Shown piece by piece: positions 46,400-58,900 of a stretch of 64,000 nucleotides of DNA. The DNA comes from Brachionus manjavacas (lineage: Eukaryota; Rotifera; Eurotatoria; Ploima; Brachionidae): positions 1,116,001-1,180,000 of the forward strand of contig JAHQIY010000016.1 in the NCBI GenBank assembly GCA_019054805.1, written 5' to 3'. The notes below the pieces were generated by a model. It had not been told where the DNA came from. It searched no databases and saw nothing but the letters and a program-made list of their open reading frames with translations. Every line of letters begins with the position of its first letter. Position 1 is the first letter of the stretch. Both the position numbers and the translations under genes were made by a program.

Positions 46400-46850
46400 A
46401 TGTCTGAAGAATCCTTTCAAGTTATTCGCTTGGTAACATCGAGTAAAGGATATGCTATAAAAGGTATCCATTTATTTAGGATAATCTTATCATGTTTATA
46501 ATTAATTCGAGTTCGAATAAATTTCTCTTGAAAACGGATTGAATTTATTTTAAAATAATTTTCATCTTGTCAATGGCCAAAATTATTCCACAATTTTGGC
46601 CATTGACAAGATGATCTAAAACAATGTTTCTTAACACAATCCAAACAAAAATTTAAAATAAACTTTATGACCGACTTCAAAAGTAACTAGTTTCTAATCT
46701 CCAAATTAAAATTTAGAATCTAAATAAATGCTAGAAATGCTGATCGATTTCATAATTCCCTTCTTTTATTTTTAAAGAATATTGGACTATTCAGAAAGAA
46801 CACACAAAAATGGACTTTTTATAATAGATGTTCTTTGGTATTTTCATAAA
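46400..46850 (+). pseudogene. Possible FLYWCH-type zinc-finger remnant
   Basis: A candidate first exon, 46400-46463 (MSEESFQVIRLVTSSKGYAI), ends at a GTATCC donor. After an AAAG at 46779 one frame reads GLFRKNTQKWTFYNRCS. These resemble the start and the W..YxRC core of the FLYWCH zinc finger. The two parts do not join in frame with the visible splice sites, and the second half of the finger is missing. I read this as a decayed copy; a real gene with unseen exons is possible. Confidence 0.35.
46563..46613. repeat. Perfect 22-bp inverted repeat with 7-base loop
   Basis: 46563-46584 and 46592-46613 are exact reverse complements around ATTCCAC. The arms contain TTGTCAATGGCCAAAA. It sits in the middle of the FLYWCH-like remnant region. 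It could be a small-RNA-type hairpin, a palindromic element end or a recent foldback; perfect pairing is unusual for a conserved miRNA precursor. Confidence 0.85.
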
Positions 46851-47065
46851 GATATCGATGAGCTGATTCAGGATAGTTGGTTAGCTTAATCATGTGTCAG
46901 TTAAATCAGGCAATTTGGCGCCTTAAAGTTTCAAAGAATGAAAAACCTATTAGACCTATTAGAGAATTTGAAAAAACAATTACGCCATATAAATATAAAA
47001 GATATATTGATCACTTAAAAAAGGTATTATTTAATATAAAAGATATTCATTTTATATTCCTTTAA

Positions 47066-48779
47066 AAGTTATTAATTCTAAGGGAATTAAAATAGTCATT
47101 GAGAAAAACGGTGACTGGTCGGATCATTAGTAATTGCATTGAAGTTGTGTTTTTTTTAATATTTTTTTTCTCGTTTTTTTACTACAATTTACTAAAATTT
47201 ACCATTTTTCCCATTTAATAAAATAAAAAATTTACGTAAATTTTCGAAAAATTTCGTAATTTTTTTTTTTCAATTTTCTAAAAAAATTGAAAAACAAAAT
47301 CAATAGATCCAAGTCGAATCAATTGATTCTTAAAGAATTGAGTATTTATCTTCTGTTAAATATTTTATTAAATTAATTTTTTTCTTTGTCTCACTAATTC
47401 ACAATTTTAGCATAAAAGACTTGTACTTTTGGAAAAAAATAAAAAATAAATAAAAGTATTTAGTTCGGACTTTTGAAAAAAAAGTCTGGACTTGGACTTG
47501 ACTCGACTATAAATCTATGGGTCATAGGGGTCCTCGAGGTCACAAATATGTACAGTACGATAAACTGTTTTTACGTAATTTTACGTAATTTTTCGGAAAT
47601 TTACTTTTTTTAACTTTAGTAATTTCACGTAAATTTACGGAAAATCACTTAAAATTTCGAAAAATTACGTAAAATAATTCATAGGTGTCATAGGTGTCAG
47701 TTATAAGTCTAAGTCACAAAAGTTTGAATCAAAATAATGACTTAAATTAAATATTTTTTTTTAAAGTTTAAGTCACCGGCTCTATCAACACTTGCACAAA
47801 AATTTTAATCAATATCTGCTTCATCAGGGCCAGTTTAAAGGCTTTTCCCTAAATCTGGTTAAATAAAAATGAATAGAAAATAAAATACTTTTATTTACAA
47901 AATTCATAAAATTTGTATACTATTTTTATTACTGATCATTTACAGCTGAAACTCTTCTTGTAATTTTTTTCTTAAAATTTAATATACCTATTATGAACAA
48001 AAAAATTCCTAAAATTGAATATATAAAAATTTTTTTTATCTTTTTGTTAACTTTTATTTTTGAATTGTAAAAATAATTATTCAATATTTAAATATTTAAA
48101 TATTAAATAAGAAAATTCGACATTAATTTAAATTAATTTCAAAAATTATTTTTTATTCATTAATTATATTCTAATTAACTCTTTTTCTATAATAATTTGA
48201 AAAAAATTTATTTCTATTGTATGAAATAAAAAATTCATTTCCTCGTTTTGTATTAATATTATTAAATTTTATTATTTCTTTCAGTCTTAAAACCTGAAGA
48301 AGGCTATTTGGTGGAGACGCCTCGTAACAAATTTACTTTTTATTCGAAAATTTTTTTAAAATAAATATCATTAAAAAAAAATCGTTATTTCTAATAATTA
48401 TAACTTTCCTTTATATTTTTAATATACAATTTAATTTAATAAAAAATATGAAAAAAACTATGTATTGAAATTTACTTTATTTAAAAAAATATTGACTTGA
48501 CTTAAGACTTGTGACTTATAACCAAGTCTTATAATATTGTATTTCAATTTTTCAATGGGACTTAAACTTTAATTATTTAAATAAAATAAAGATAAAAAAT
48601 ATTTATTATTTCAGTGTAAGAATGATAATGGAAAATCAATTCTTATTTATTGATTTTTGTCTTTAAAGAGGTCTAGTGATCGGAGAAACTTTGAAAAGAT
48701 GGGGAGGACTTTTGCCAATTTAGTGATGCAGAGTTCGTTTCCGATCACTTTCTTGTTGTTGGAACATTGTAGCTAAATT
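47066..48779. other. AT-rich stretch with two CGTAAATT islands
   Basis: No ORF is supported. Islands of TTTTACGTAATT-type sequence occur at 47180-47265 and 47566-47675. A GC-richer snippet at 48290-48330 (CCTGAAGAAGGCTATTTGG) may be a retroelement relic, but it is too short to assign. Confidence 0.5.
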
Positions 48780-49880
48780 TGTAATGTACAATGCAAAATA
48801 CTTCTGCAAATGGATAATCTCAATGAAAGAAATGGATGTTCTCAAAGAATCATATTGTAATGCAGTTGATACCACACTAGCATATCAGAGTGAATCTAAG
48901 AGAGAATCGATTAGCAATGAAACTCAGGTGAAAGTTTAATGGAAGATACATGAAAGTTCAGACATCAAGACATAACAAATCCGTTCAAAATCTAAAGGCA
49001 TAAAGGGCATGATTAAATAAGAGAATAGTAACAAAAATAAAGATGTAAAAATAAGCGCAAGACAAGATTAAAGAGCCTTTATCAAACAAAAAATAAATGA
49101 AGCAGATGGATCAGCGGAATGAGAGACTTGAGTATAACATCGTCGCTGGTGATATATAAAGAATGAATAAACCTTACCACAATGGAAAGATGGAGTATTT
49201 AAAGAAATTCAACGAAATTTTAAATCAATAGAAATTCGATGAAACAATATTACTGCCACATCCTGAAGTTGATTCTGACATAAACACTGATGGAATTAAA
49301 GTTTAAATGCTTAAAATTGACAAAGCAACATCTGTCTCTGTAATGTTTGACTTATTTCTTTAATCTGGATCGAAGAGATAATTCAAACAGATTGATCAAA
49401 AAAACTTCTTTCTAATAATACTTAGTAATCTTGATAATCTACCTAATAATCTTAGTAACAATATTTTTGATTTGTCCTCACCTAAAAAGGATGATCTCTC
49501 CAAATGCGAAGATTCGCGTGGAATAACCTTGATTTAGGTTCCAAGTAAAGTATTCTGCGGAATTATCTTCATTCATATACACTCTTTTGAGGTTGTATTG
49601 ATCAAATTTTTGAAGCATCGAAGTGCATTGAGTGGAACGCCTCCCTTCTAACTTCATGAATTTCAAGAAGGCATTTGAATACGATGCGCAGAAGACAACT
49701 TAAATGGCTTGGACATGTTTTAAGAATGCCATCGGACAGATTAATTGTACTTTCGGACACCACAATGAAAGAGGAATGCAGAAAGACCAAAAATGACCTG
49801 GAGGAGAACATGACGAAACAGGCAGAAATTGCTGCAAGATAGAATGAAAGGGAAGTGTGAATTCCTTATGTTTCACAGGG
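48780..49880 (+). pseudogene. Decayed non-LTR retrotransposon ORF2 (linker, reverse transcriptase and C-terminal region)
   Basis: Translating across stops and frame changes gives recognisable LINE (RTE/CR1-like) sequence in the right order. The pre-RT linker (YCNAVDTTLAYQSESKRES, ~48850) comes first, then a region with FNEILNQ and LPHPEVDSDINTDG (~49210-49290). RT motif DDLSKCEDSRGITLI then VPSKVFCGIIF follows at ~49485-49570, and finally MRRRQLKWLGHVLRMPSDR (49684-49740) running into KEECRKTKNDLEENM. The catalytic part of RT between ~49650 and 49684 is deleted, and multiple stops are present, so the copy is dead. The endonuclease is not visible. Confidence 0.8.
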
Positions 49881-50760
49881 AATTGAAGATAGAGAAAGAA
49901 CATATTTAAATATTTTAAGTTCCCTTTGTCTATTCGAAAAATGTTTTTTGAAAAGAAAAACTTCGATATCGGAATACAACCTTTCTCTCGGCTTTCGGTA
50001 AGTTTAAACTCATGCACGAAAGAATGATTTTTTCTCTAAGTTGAAGATTCATGTCAAAAAACAAAAATGTTTATTTAATTTTTTTATTAACTAATTATTA
50101 TTTTTTTTTACAAATTTTAAACCCCATGAGAAAATTGAAAATTCAAAAAGAATAACTAACTAAACTACAAACATAATTACAAACTGAGAAAAAAAAATTT
50201 AGGTAATAAAGTCAAAAAAAAAAGACTGAAAGTGCTCAGATAGTTTTGAATATTCAAATATGTATTTCAAATACCAGATTTAAAATTTCTATTAATTCTT
50301 AATTATTTATTATAGAGATCAAAAGCTAACTGAGACAAGTGTTAATCTATCATATTAAAACATAATTTCAAAGCTATTTCTTTATGTTCTAATTTTTATT
50401 TGAGCCATTCATTACTTGAAGCAATTTTACAAAAATTCTAAATCGAAATAAAAAAAGCATAAAAATTTATAACAAAAATTTAATATTAAAAAAAAGATAA
50501 GAAAATTTAATGCAGAAAATTACCTGTAAGATTTTTTAAATTTTTTACAAATTCATTTGAATTTGTTTTAAAGAAAAATTATTATTAAAAAAGTTAATAA
50601 AACGATTTTTTCAATTTAGAATTAAAATGTCTAATTTTTTGAATTTATACAAAATATTACATTTACGATTAAACTTCAATTTCAATACACCTAGTAGATT
50701 AAGGAATTATTAACTATTTGTTAAATTAATCTAAACTATGGTACAATCATTTAAAGTAAT
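49881..50760. other. AT-rich intergenic stretch
   Basis: After the LINE relic the sequence is A/T-rich without a supported ORF, RNA gene or repeat. It includes the presumed 3' flank of the minus-strand orphan ending at 50761. Confidence 0.55.
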
Positions 50761-51270
50761 TTAAAAGTAAAGTATGTAAAATAGGAATACAATGTAGATA
50801 CACATAATATAAACCATGAGGGAATATGAATAAACCAAATTGAACATTTCTAAGTTAAAACAACTGAATTGCTTGAAGATATCGTAGTGCTTACTTAGGT
50901 GATAATGCTTCAAAATAATTTCAACGCCAAACTTGGATTTCTCATGATTAATATGTCTGTATACTTCATAGATACTTCTCAAGTCAGTATTTTCGACTTC
51001 TTTTGAGAAGTGAAAATTCTTGGCAATTTTTTTGTGCTTTTTGAGCCATTCGAGCATCTCTTTGTAGAAAAAAGCGAATTTGGACTGCACATAAAGCACG
51101 CCGAGTTCGCTTAAGTCTTCACAAATTTCATTTGAAGAAAGCAAATTTCTTTTGATCTGATCGAAATTCAAATTAAAAAATTGCTTAATAGAGTCTGTTT
51201 CCATTTTTTTAAATTGATTTTGCTCAAAAAATCGCGCATTGTTGATTAGCCATAGTTTGGTGCACATCAT
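50761..51270 (-). CDS. Orphan 169-residue protein with C-terminal hydrophobic segment
   Basis: An intact frame starting MMCTKLWLINNARFFEQNQF, with GC-richer, coding-like composition over the first ~140 codons. The body is charged and mostly helical in appearance (MLEWLKKHKKIAKNFHFSK, IYEVYRHINHEKSKFGVEI). The last ~25 residues (YSLMVYIMCIYIVFLFYIL) form one hydrophobic segment, which would make it a tail-anchored membrane protein. Because the DNA there is A/T-rich, the tail may instead be read-through into an intron. I recognise no family. Confidence 0.5.
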   Translation of the reverse strand: MMCTKLWLINNARFFEQNQFKKMETDSIKQFFNLNFDQIKRNLLSSNEICEDLSELGVLYVQSKFAFFYKEMLEWLKKHKKIAKNFHFSKEVENTDLRSIYEVYRHINHEKSKFGVEIILKHYHLSKHYDIFKQFSCFNLEMFNLVYSYSLMVYIMCIYIVFLFYILYF

Positions 51271-53285
51271 TTTGGAATTTTTCTTGGTAATTTGGTATCA
51301 AGCGCTTTTTCTTATTTTAAATTTGATTAATTACATAAAATATAAATGAACGGTGCTCTATCGAATTTTGTAGTTCAGCTGGGTATTTTGCTGGATAAAT
51401 GCATGAATCTTGGTTTTTTGTTAGCTTTTTTTTGACTTCTATTTAAACTAATGTGAAAAATCTGAGTTTTGGTTAAAAAATTTTTTATTTTCAATACTTT
51501 TAATCTTTTTATATGAGATTTAAAAAAAAAATATGATTCACTATGACAGTCAGAACTTTTATTTTGAATTTAATATATTGTGAATTTACTGGTATTTTAA
51601 GTAAAAAATTTTGGCTAGTTACTTGTTTACATCAATTGAATAAGAGGTAAAATGGTAACTACAATTTCATCACAACTTGTAAAAGGTACAATTAATTTTA
51701 GAATAAAGCATTTTAATCAAAGAAAATTTTTAAAATCATATTTTAACACCGTTTCTCTGAAAAATCATAGTGATTTTTATTTATTGATTTCAAAAAACAC
51801 TCATTAGGTGATCAAGAAAAGAAAATAAAACTTTAAAATATTGAATTTTATCTGATTTATTCAACTTTAATTAAATTTTTGACATAAAAAGTCATTTATT
51901 TATATACACAGTATATAAATAAAATTTATGATTAACTTGCGTTGTATCATTTTTTTCCATGTTTCTAATCGATCAAGTGATTTTTTACATTGGAAATAAG
52001 CGCACGATAATTAATTAGAGTTATGCGAATTCAATATTTTTTTTTTTCAAAAATTAGTTTTATTTAAATTTTTCGAGAGATTTTCAATTTTTTTTTTATA
52101 ATTTAGGATAGTTATCTCCCCCGGCTTATCCGAGCGGCAAAAAAGCCCGCTTGCTCAAAATTATTTCTTAGAAAAATTGAAATGTATAAATGGATACAAT
52201 GAATAAAAAATTAAAAAAGTTTAAAAATAAGTGCTTATCTAATTAATTCTTTAATAAAAAAGTTTTGGATGTTTGATGCAAAGATTTTCACTTGATCTTG
52301 ATAAAATATTAGCTTAATAATAATAATTATTAGCTACTGCAGGAAATTTGCGGTGAAGTCTTATACGGAAGACTACTATGGTATCTTTTACACCTTTTAT
52401 TCAACTAAACATTAGGCTACTGTCTTAAATAAATACATAATAAAGCATAACCCAGATAAATTAATTAAAATAATTCATAATTATCCAATATAAATTAATT
52501 AATATTGTTCAAAGCATTCCCAAAATGGATCAGTCCATATCATACTTTCGATGAAAATATTGTAGCTTCAATCCAATTACCAACTCTCAACCGATAGAAT
52601 ATGTACCAAACGGATAGCTTGATGAAAAAATTTTAAATATTACACAGAATTTTTTATTTTCTATTTTAATAATTTTTCGATACATCCTAGGCAGTTAAAA
52701 ATGGATATAAAATTTTTCTTTACGGCGAAATTTTTGAATCAAAAATATAATAAAACATGAAAATCAGCATTTTTTGAATGATTTCTATTTATTCCAATTT
52801 AAATTATCACAATAAAGGTGCTGTTTTTTAAATATGTTTAAATAAGATAAAAAATTACTTTTTATGGCCAACTATTAAAAATTTTTCAACAAAAATTACA
52901 TAAAACAAATTGAATAAAATTTTAATTTAAAAAATCTCTTCTCTTTTAACTAATTATTTAGTTAATTTAGTTAACTTAGTTAAGGATTTAGTAAATCATT
53001 TGAGATTTTATTTATTTGTTTCAATTAAAATTAAAGCTAAAATTAAAACTTACAATTAAAGACAATTAAAAGAAATTAATTGAGATTAATAGAATTTTTT
53101 TAAATTCAACACCTTGTCATTATCTCTCTACATGTAGCTGATATATACTTTTGGTTCCGAACTGTCGAGGTCTATACCTGAACTATATTTTTAATAAAAA
53201 ATATCAATAAATAGTTTATATCCAGATCAATAAATTTCCTAGTAGTAGCATGAAGAAGAAAAATTTAACATATTAAGCCCTATTC
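51271..53285. other. Intergenic region, no gene seen
   Basis: Mostly A/T-rich. A short GC-rich patch at 52108-52150 (CCCCCGGCTTATCCGAGCGG) can form a small stem with the CCCGCTTGCTC that follows; it is not a tRNA. No ORF is supported. Confidence 0.55.
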
Positions 53286-53720
53286 AGTTAGTTCTTTCGT
53301 GATTGTTGACCTTCATTTTATTGCTGGTCGTTTAACTTTCAATCGCCATTGGAGATCCATTGAAGGGCTCTGTTTATTATAGGTGTTCTTTTCATTCTGA
53401 GTACATGTCCAAGCCATCACTGTCTTTTAATCTTGATGCATTGACTTATTGGTTCGGAATTCGTTCTTTTGAATAGTTCAGCATTTGAAAATAGCTGAGG
53501 TCATTGTATTCGAAGAATCCTACTTAGTCTTCCAATATGTAAAGTGCTTAGACTTTTTCAATCAGTCTCAGTTATCCATCAGCATTCATTCTGTACATCA
53601 GTATTGGTTTTATTTCACTGCTGTGCAGCAAAGTCTTAATCTTCGTCAGTCGATCAGAATTAGGAATAGATACGGAAAGAAACGCAGCAACTGATTCCTT
53701 TGCAAACCTTGAAGCTCTCA
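53286..53720 (-). pseudogene. Second decayed LINE fragment: C-terminal part of ORF2
   Basis: The minus-strand translation, broken by stops, gives LLHSSEIKPILMYRMNADG, then IGRLSRILRIQ, NAELFKRTNSEPISQCIKI and WLGHVLRMKRTP. These follow the order of the post-RT region of RTE/CR1-type LINEs (thumb plus the conserved WLGHVLRM). It shares WLGHVLRM with the + strand relic at 49684-49740 but differs elsewhere, so it is a separate insertion or family member. Not functional. Confidence 0.75.
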
Positions 53721-54359
53721 GTTTTTCCTTTTTCCAGAAATCCTTTAATCTTACTCTTTATCATCTTAGTGCGTTTATTAAATAGATCCCACAAATGTCA
53801 TTTTTTAATTTTTTTATTAAAAACATAATTTTAGGAAACTAGACAGGTGGAATTGAAATTAGCCTCCCTCTCAGCAACATTTTTGTGAGTTTATAATTAA
53901 GAAAATTTATATTTTCTAGACAATAAACATTCATTAAAAGTCTAAAAAAGTAAGCTTTTATTTTTTTTCGAATTTTTATCATAGATTCTTAAAATTAGAA
54001 TGATAGATTTAGATAAGTCTTTCGTTAAAATATTTTAAAACTTTTTTTTTGCTCTTCTATTCTTAATAAGGAAAAAACACTTTAATTTTTAAATTTATTC
54101 AACTAGGCTTTTTTTACTTTTAATTAGAAAAATAATAAAAATTAGTTTTTATCAAAATTTTATCATAGAGCTTGAAAGAATGTCTAAGTTTTGTATTTAT
54201 AATTTCTAAAATAGATGGATTAAAAAAAATGTTTAATAAAGTCGATTCGATTCCACTCATCACAGGGTTTGTGAACATATGATCACATTTGTCTCATTTC
54301 AAGATAATAAATTGTTTTTTAATTTTTTTTAAATCAAAAAGTAAAGTTATTTGTTATAT

Positions 54360-54742
54360 ATTTATTTATTTAAATAAGAAAGCCGCAACTAGGGCGATTT
54401 TGGGAGTTGGAGCGTCAATCGCGGACCTCCAGTACTCTTATTAAAATTACTAGTATATTTACAATTGTTCAAAAGTAATTATAAAATTTGCCAAGTAAAA
54501 TACCAATAAAAATATAAAAAAATATATAAAAAAATAGTTTGAAAGTCTATTGTGCACATTTGTTTATCTATTTTTTCAGCTACTGATTAGTACTCGATGT
54601 GTAGCAACTGATTCAACCTTATTCTCCTTTTGTCTCCTTCTATCTCCAATGCCTCCATTATATCTTTGACTTCATCATCTTTCCTGCACTCTACAATTCT
54701 TCTAACTGTTTGCCTGACTATTTCATTTCCACATTTTATCAT
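54360..54742 (-). mobile_element. Possible retroelement 3' end with short terminal ORF
   Basis: Minus-strand frame 54742-54587 encodes 51 residues (MIKCGNEIVRQTVRRIVECR then KDDEVKDIMEALEIEGDKRR) with coding-like composition. It is followed by a GC-richer stretch (TAGTTGCGGCTTTCTTATTT) and AAATAAATAAATA near 54365-54385. The ORF-UTR-AAATAAATAA layout suggests the 3' end of a non-LTR element. The protein piece is not one I can place. Confidence 0.4.
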
Positions 54743-55344
54743 TTCATAAATTTGTTATATATTTGAAAGCAAAAAACCACAAGGTTCTTTCAAATGACAT
54801 TTATTTTTTTAGATACTTACTAAAACGAAATTAAGATAAAAATTTAATTTAAGTTAAAAAAAAGTGTTGAATAAAAAACATCAAGTTTCAAGTTTAATTG
54901 ACAGGCTATTGTTCCTATCTTGTAGACTGATTAACACATTTATTTATATTCTATATAAAAGCTTTCATTTAAAATTTTTAATTATAATAAAATAAAAAAA
55001 AATATGCATCCAAGATTATTTGAAAAAACTTTAACAACAAAATATTCAAGTTAAACAATTCAAATTTTCCCACAAATTCTAAAAAATCCAATTAATGCTT
55101 TTGAAAATTTACAACTTAAATTTTCAAAACTTCAACATTTTTTGATTTTTTAATCGGTTCAAATTTATATAAGTTAAAATTAATTCTTTTATTTTTATGT
55201 GTAGCTAAAACTTCATGTTTTACATTTTTTTTATTTTACTTGATTATCGCATGGAAATATATTTATCAAAAAGAGATGAAAACTAAAATTTTATTTTTAA
55301 CAAAAAATTCTTGATTTTTTTTTAAATAAAAACTACTCAGTCAA

Positions 55345-55672
55345 TATTCATTCCCAGAAGGAAGTCTCCATCGCTGTTGAACTGCTCATTCTTACTCCTA
55401 ATTCGGTTTAAGTTTAAAAAATAAAGCAAAGAACACAATGAACAACAATTATCGAAATTAAAAACAAGATACGTGTGCATCAATTTAAAATGTTATGCAA
55501 GTTTGACTTTAAAAGGAGACCAAGTTATAAAATTGAGAGGACTACATTATCACGACCCTTTAACAGATTCACACGTTTTAATAGTAAAAGCAAGGCCTCA
55601 TTTGTTTGTTGAAATGGAAGGAGAAGAGCAAGATTTTGAATTACCAGAACTAAAATTATCCTTTCCGGGATA
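55345..55672 (+). pseudogene. FLYWCH-type zinc-finger domain, probably degenerate
   Basis: One frame reads IRFKFKK, a stop, SKEHNEQQLSKLKTRYVCIN, then LKCYASLTLKGDQVIKLRGL and HYHDPLTDSHV. The Y-x-C...C-x-A-x-L...H-x-H-x-P pattern is the second half of a FLYWCH finger. The preceding bases (IPRRKSPSLL) resemble the finger's start but need a frame change. An acidic stretch (EMEGEEQDFELPELKLSF) follows before the stop at 55671. An in-frame stop inside the finger and further broken coding-like sequence to ~55950 argue for a pseudogene or transposase relic. A spliced functional gene is less likely. Confidence 0.5.
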
Positions 55673-55959
55673 AATTTATCTTTACCGGAACAAAAATATT
55701 CCTAATATTCCATCCGAATTAACTTATGCGAATTCAGAAACTGTCAGAAACTTAGCAAATTATTCAGCGGAATAGGATTTGAGTGATAATTCGGATATCA
55801 AGAATGAAGCATAGGATAGCAAGAGGCAATGGGCTAAATAAATAAAAAATAACATTAATAAACAACGTGTATCAAAAATTGACCGGAAATTAGCAAAAGC
55901 AAGTTTGATCAGTAGAATTATAACTGACGAAAATCAAAGAAAACACTAAGATTTTTTGG

Positions 55960-58900
55960 ACAGATGTTCAAGTAACCCTAACTATTAGAAGTAGTAAATT
56001 TTTCTAATGAATTTAAATTATTATAGAACGAATTTTTTTTTTCTAAATAAATAAAAGTTTTCTTAATTATTTTATTATCTTTATTTCGGAAAAAATAGAA
56101 GGGATTATATTCTCATTTATATTCTCATTCTCATTTTAAAATTAAAAATAGAAGGTAATAATTTTTTAAATTTTCCATGTTGAAACGAATAAAAACCGTA
56201 ATTTTCTAAAAAGTTGTTCATTTCATTAAAGGTATTGGCTTTAAACTTTAAATTTAAAAGTTTATAGAGATATGATATCTGACATGTATTCAGAATTGAA
56301 TGTTCTTTCCATAGAAAAAATTGTGCAAAATGTTTTTTTTAAAAAAAACAGTGATTTTAGTTATTAATGGAAAAATTTGACTCCGATGAAGCATTTTAAG
56401 ATATTTATTTGGGAAAATAAATTTTGTATCATCTGCAAACATTTTGACATCAATGTAATTAAATAAAGATGGTCAGTCATTGACAAAAATAAGAAAACGC
56501 GGCGCACTTAAACCCTTTTTTAAAAATTAAAAATAAATAAATAAGCCCTTGCGGTAATTCCAATTTCATTTTTTAAGGTATTGATAATTCAGTGGCAACA
56601 CGAATCGTTTAAAATTATTTGAAAGAAGGCCTAAAAATATCAAAACCAAAAGGAAAAAGTTATAACAATAATAAATTCAAGTCTATTACATCAAGTGCCA
56701 CATTAGACAATTGTTTATTTTCTTTCTTAGGCTTTATTCGATTCACTAACACATTGACATTAATGTTCAGATCTAAAGCCATTTTTAGAAGAAATTAAGA
56801 TATCAAAAAAAAAAAAATTTCAAATTTATTTTTAACTTTTTTTGATTACACAAAAACTTTCTATTTTTTTCTATAGCAAAATCAGATGGGGACTAAAAAG
56901 AAGGCATGAAGCTGTTCGAGAGAATCCCAGGACTATATCCCTCAAAATTTTTGTTTAAATAAAATCAAAAAAATAAAAAGTTTAGACTCACTTTTAAAAA
57001 TTTGATTTCATTTTTAGACTTAAATCATCTCCGATGAATAATTGTATTGAGAATTAGTTTGATTTTGATTAGAGAGTTAAATAATAACTCCAAAATTAAA
57101 ACAGGAATTTAATCGATGGCGAAAACAATTTCAATTGAAGCTTTAATAAGTGAGAGTGAAAGAGTGCCTCTAGTATTAATCTCACTGAAGATAAGATAAA
57201 TTACCAAAGAAAAAAAATAATTTGAATTTTTCTCTTCCTCTAAACTTACCTAAATAAATATTTTGGCAAAGAAAGCTCATTCAACTAACCGATTTCTAAT
57301 TTGATTAATACTGATTTAAAGACGGAAAATTGAGCTTGAAAAATATTCCAAGATAAGGTTCTCTTTGAGCGCCTAGATCACTAATTGATTCTTTTACATT
57401 AAAAATCACTGATTAAAAATCAATATTTGATTGATAAAATTTAAAAAATAAAAAAATCCTCCCATTGAACTAAATCATTTGGAATATGAGCATTTTTTAT
57501 CTAATTGATTAAGCCCGCAGAGATAACAAGATAATGAAATATTTGCAAGCATATACTTTGATAGAGATAAATCATTTTGGTGCTATTTACAATTTATTTC
57601 TATCTAATTTAACTAAGTGTTTCTCATGGTTACAAGCTTAAAAAAGACATATTTCAAATTAGAACTATCTATATAGGCTGTTTGATATGATACTTTCAAT
57701 TATATCTTTATCTAAAAAAGCACCAGTAAATCTCAGCACGATGCCAAAGCACTTAACACATTTTAATACTGCTTGATTGCGTTACAAACTGCTTATTTTG
57801 ATACAGAGCCTTGCTGACAGACTCATATTGATAATTGACTTGAATTTTGTCTATTCTATCAATAGATAAACTGTAATTAGTTTTTCCTGTGTCATAGACA
57901 ATCTATGCAGCGTATTATCTCTCAGACTTGGATGTAGTTATCTGCACTCTGGGTGATCTGGCATAGATTTGATAATTATTGTTTATAAGTCAAATTGAGA
58001 ACTTTTATTCTATGAATTAATGATGTAATGATGTAATGAATTTCAAGTCAAGTAAAAAATCGAATCAGGCTTTTAATTCGATCAATTTAACCATCATTAA
58101 TTTGCTTTCCATTAAATTTAAGTTTGATTTAAATATGGAGAAGTTTATCTATTTTTTTGACAATTTTTCTTTCTTTTTTGTTAGAAAAGAATATTTAGAA
58201 TTTTTTTAAAATAAACAAGAATGCAAAACTGAGTATGATTTTTTTAAAGTGTTTAAATTTAATTTGAAAAAAGAAATTACTTTTTTTTTAATTTAAAAAA
58301 TATAGAAACGATGCTTTTTTTTGTTTTAAAATATCTTAAATTTTTTAATGATGTTAATGCAAGACATTTGATTAATTTTAATTTTTTTTATCTCTTTAGA
58401 AGACAAAATATTTTCATTTTTATTTTTAATTTTTAAACTTGTATGTGAAACAGAAATCTAGAGTTGATTATTGTAAAATGGTAAGATGTTATCTAAAAAA
58501 AAAATTTTTTTTTAAATCAAAAAATCTTTCAAATTTTTTATTTATTTTAAAATTACAAATTTTAGTTAGTGAAAAAAATGATTCTTATTTATTCCACTTA
58601 ATGCAAAACACATGGATCAATTTTAAAAAATTTAATAAAGTTAATTAAACCCACTAATAATTAAAGTTTTTATTAATTTTTAGAAAGAAAATACAAATTT
58701 TTTTCAGATTTTTAAAAATTTGAGAGCAGTTTTAGCCAGGCTCAATTTGGAATTAAAAATTTTTTAATACTTGTCAAATTTTTTCCTGTCGATGAGAAAA
58801 AATTTGTAAAACTTGTTAAAATATTTTTAATTAAATAATCTTAAGAGAAAAATATAAAGGACTTAAGAAGAAAAAAATATTTTTTTTCATTACGAGTATA

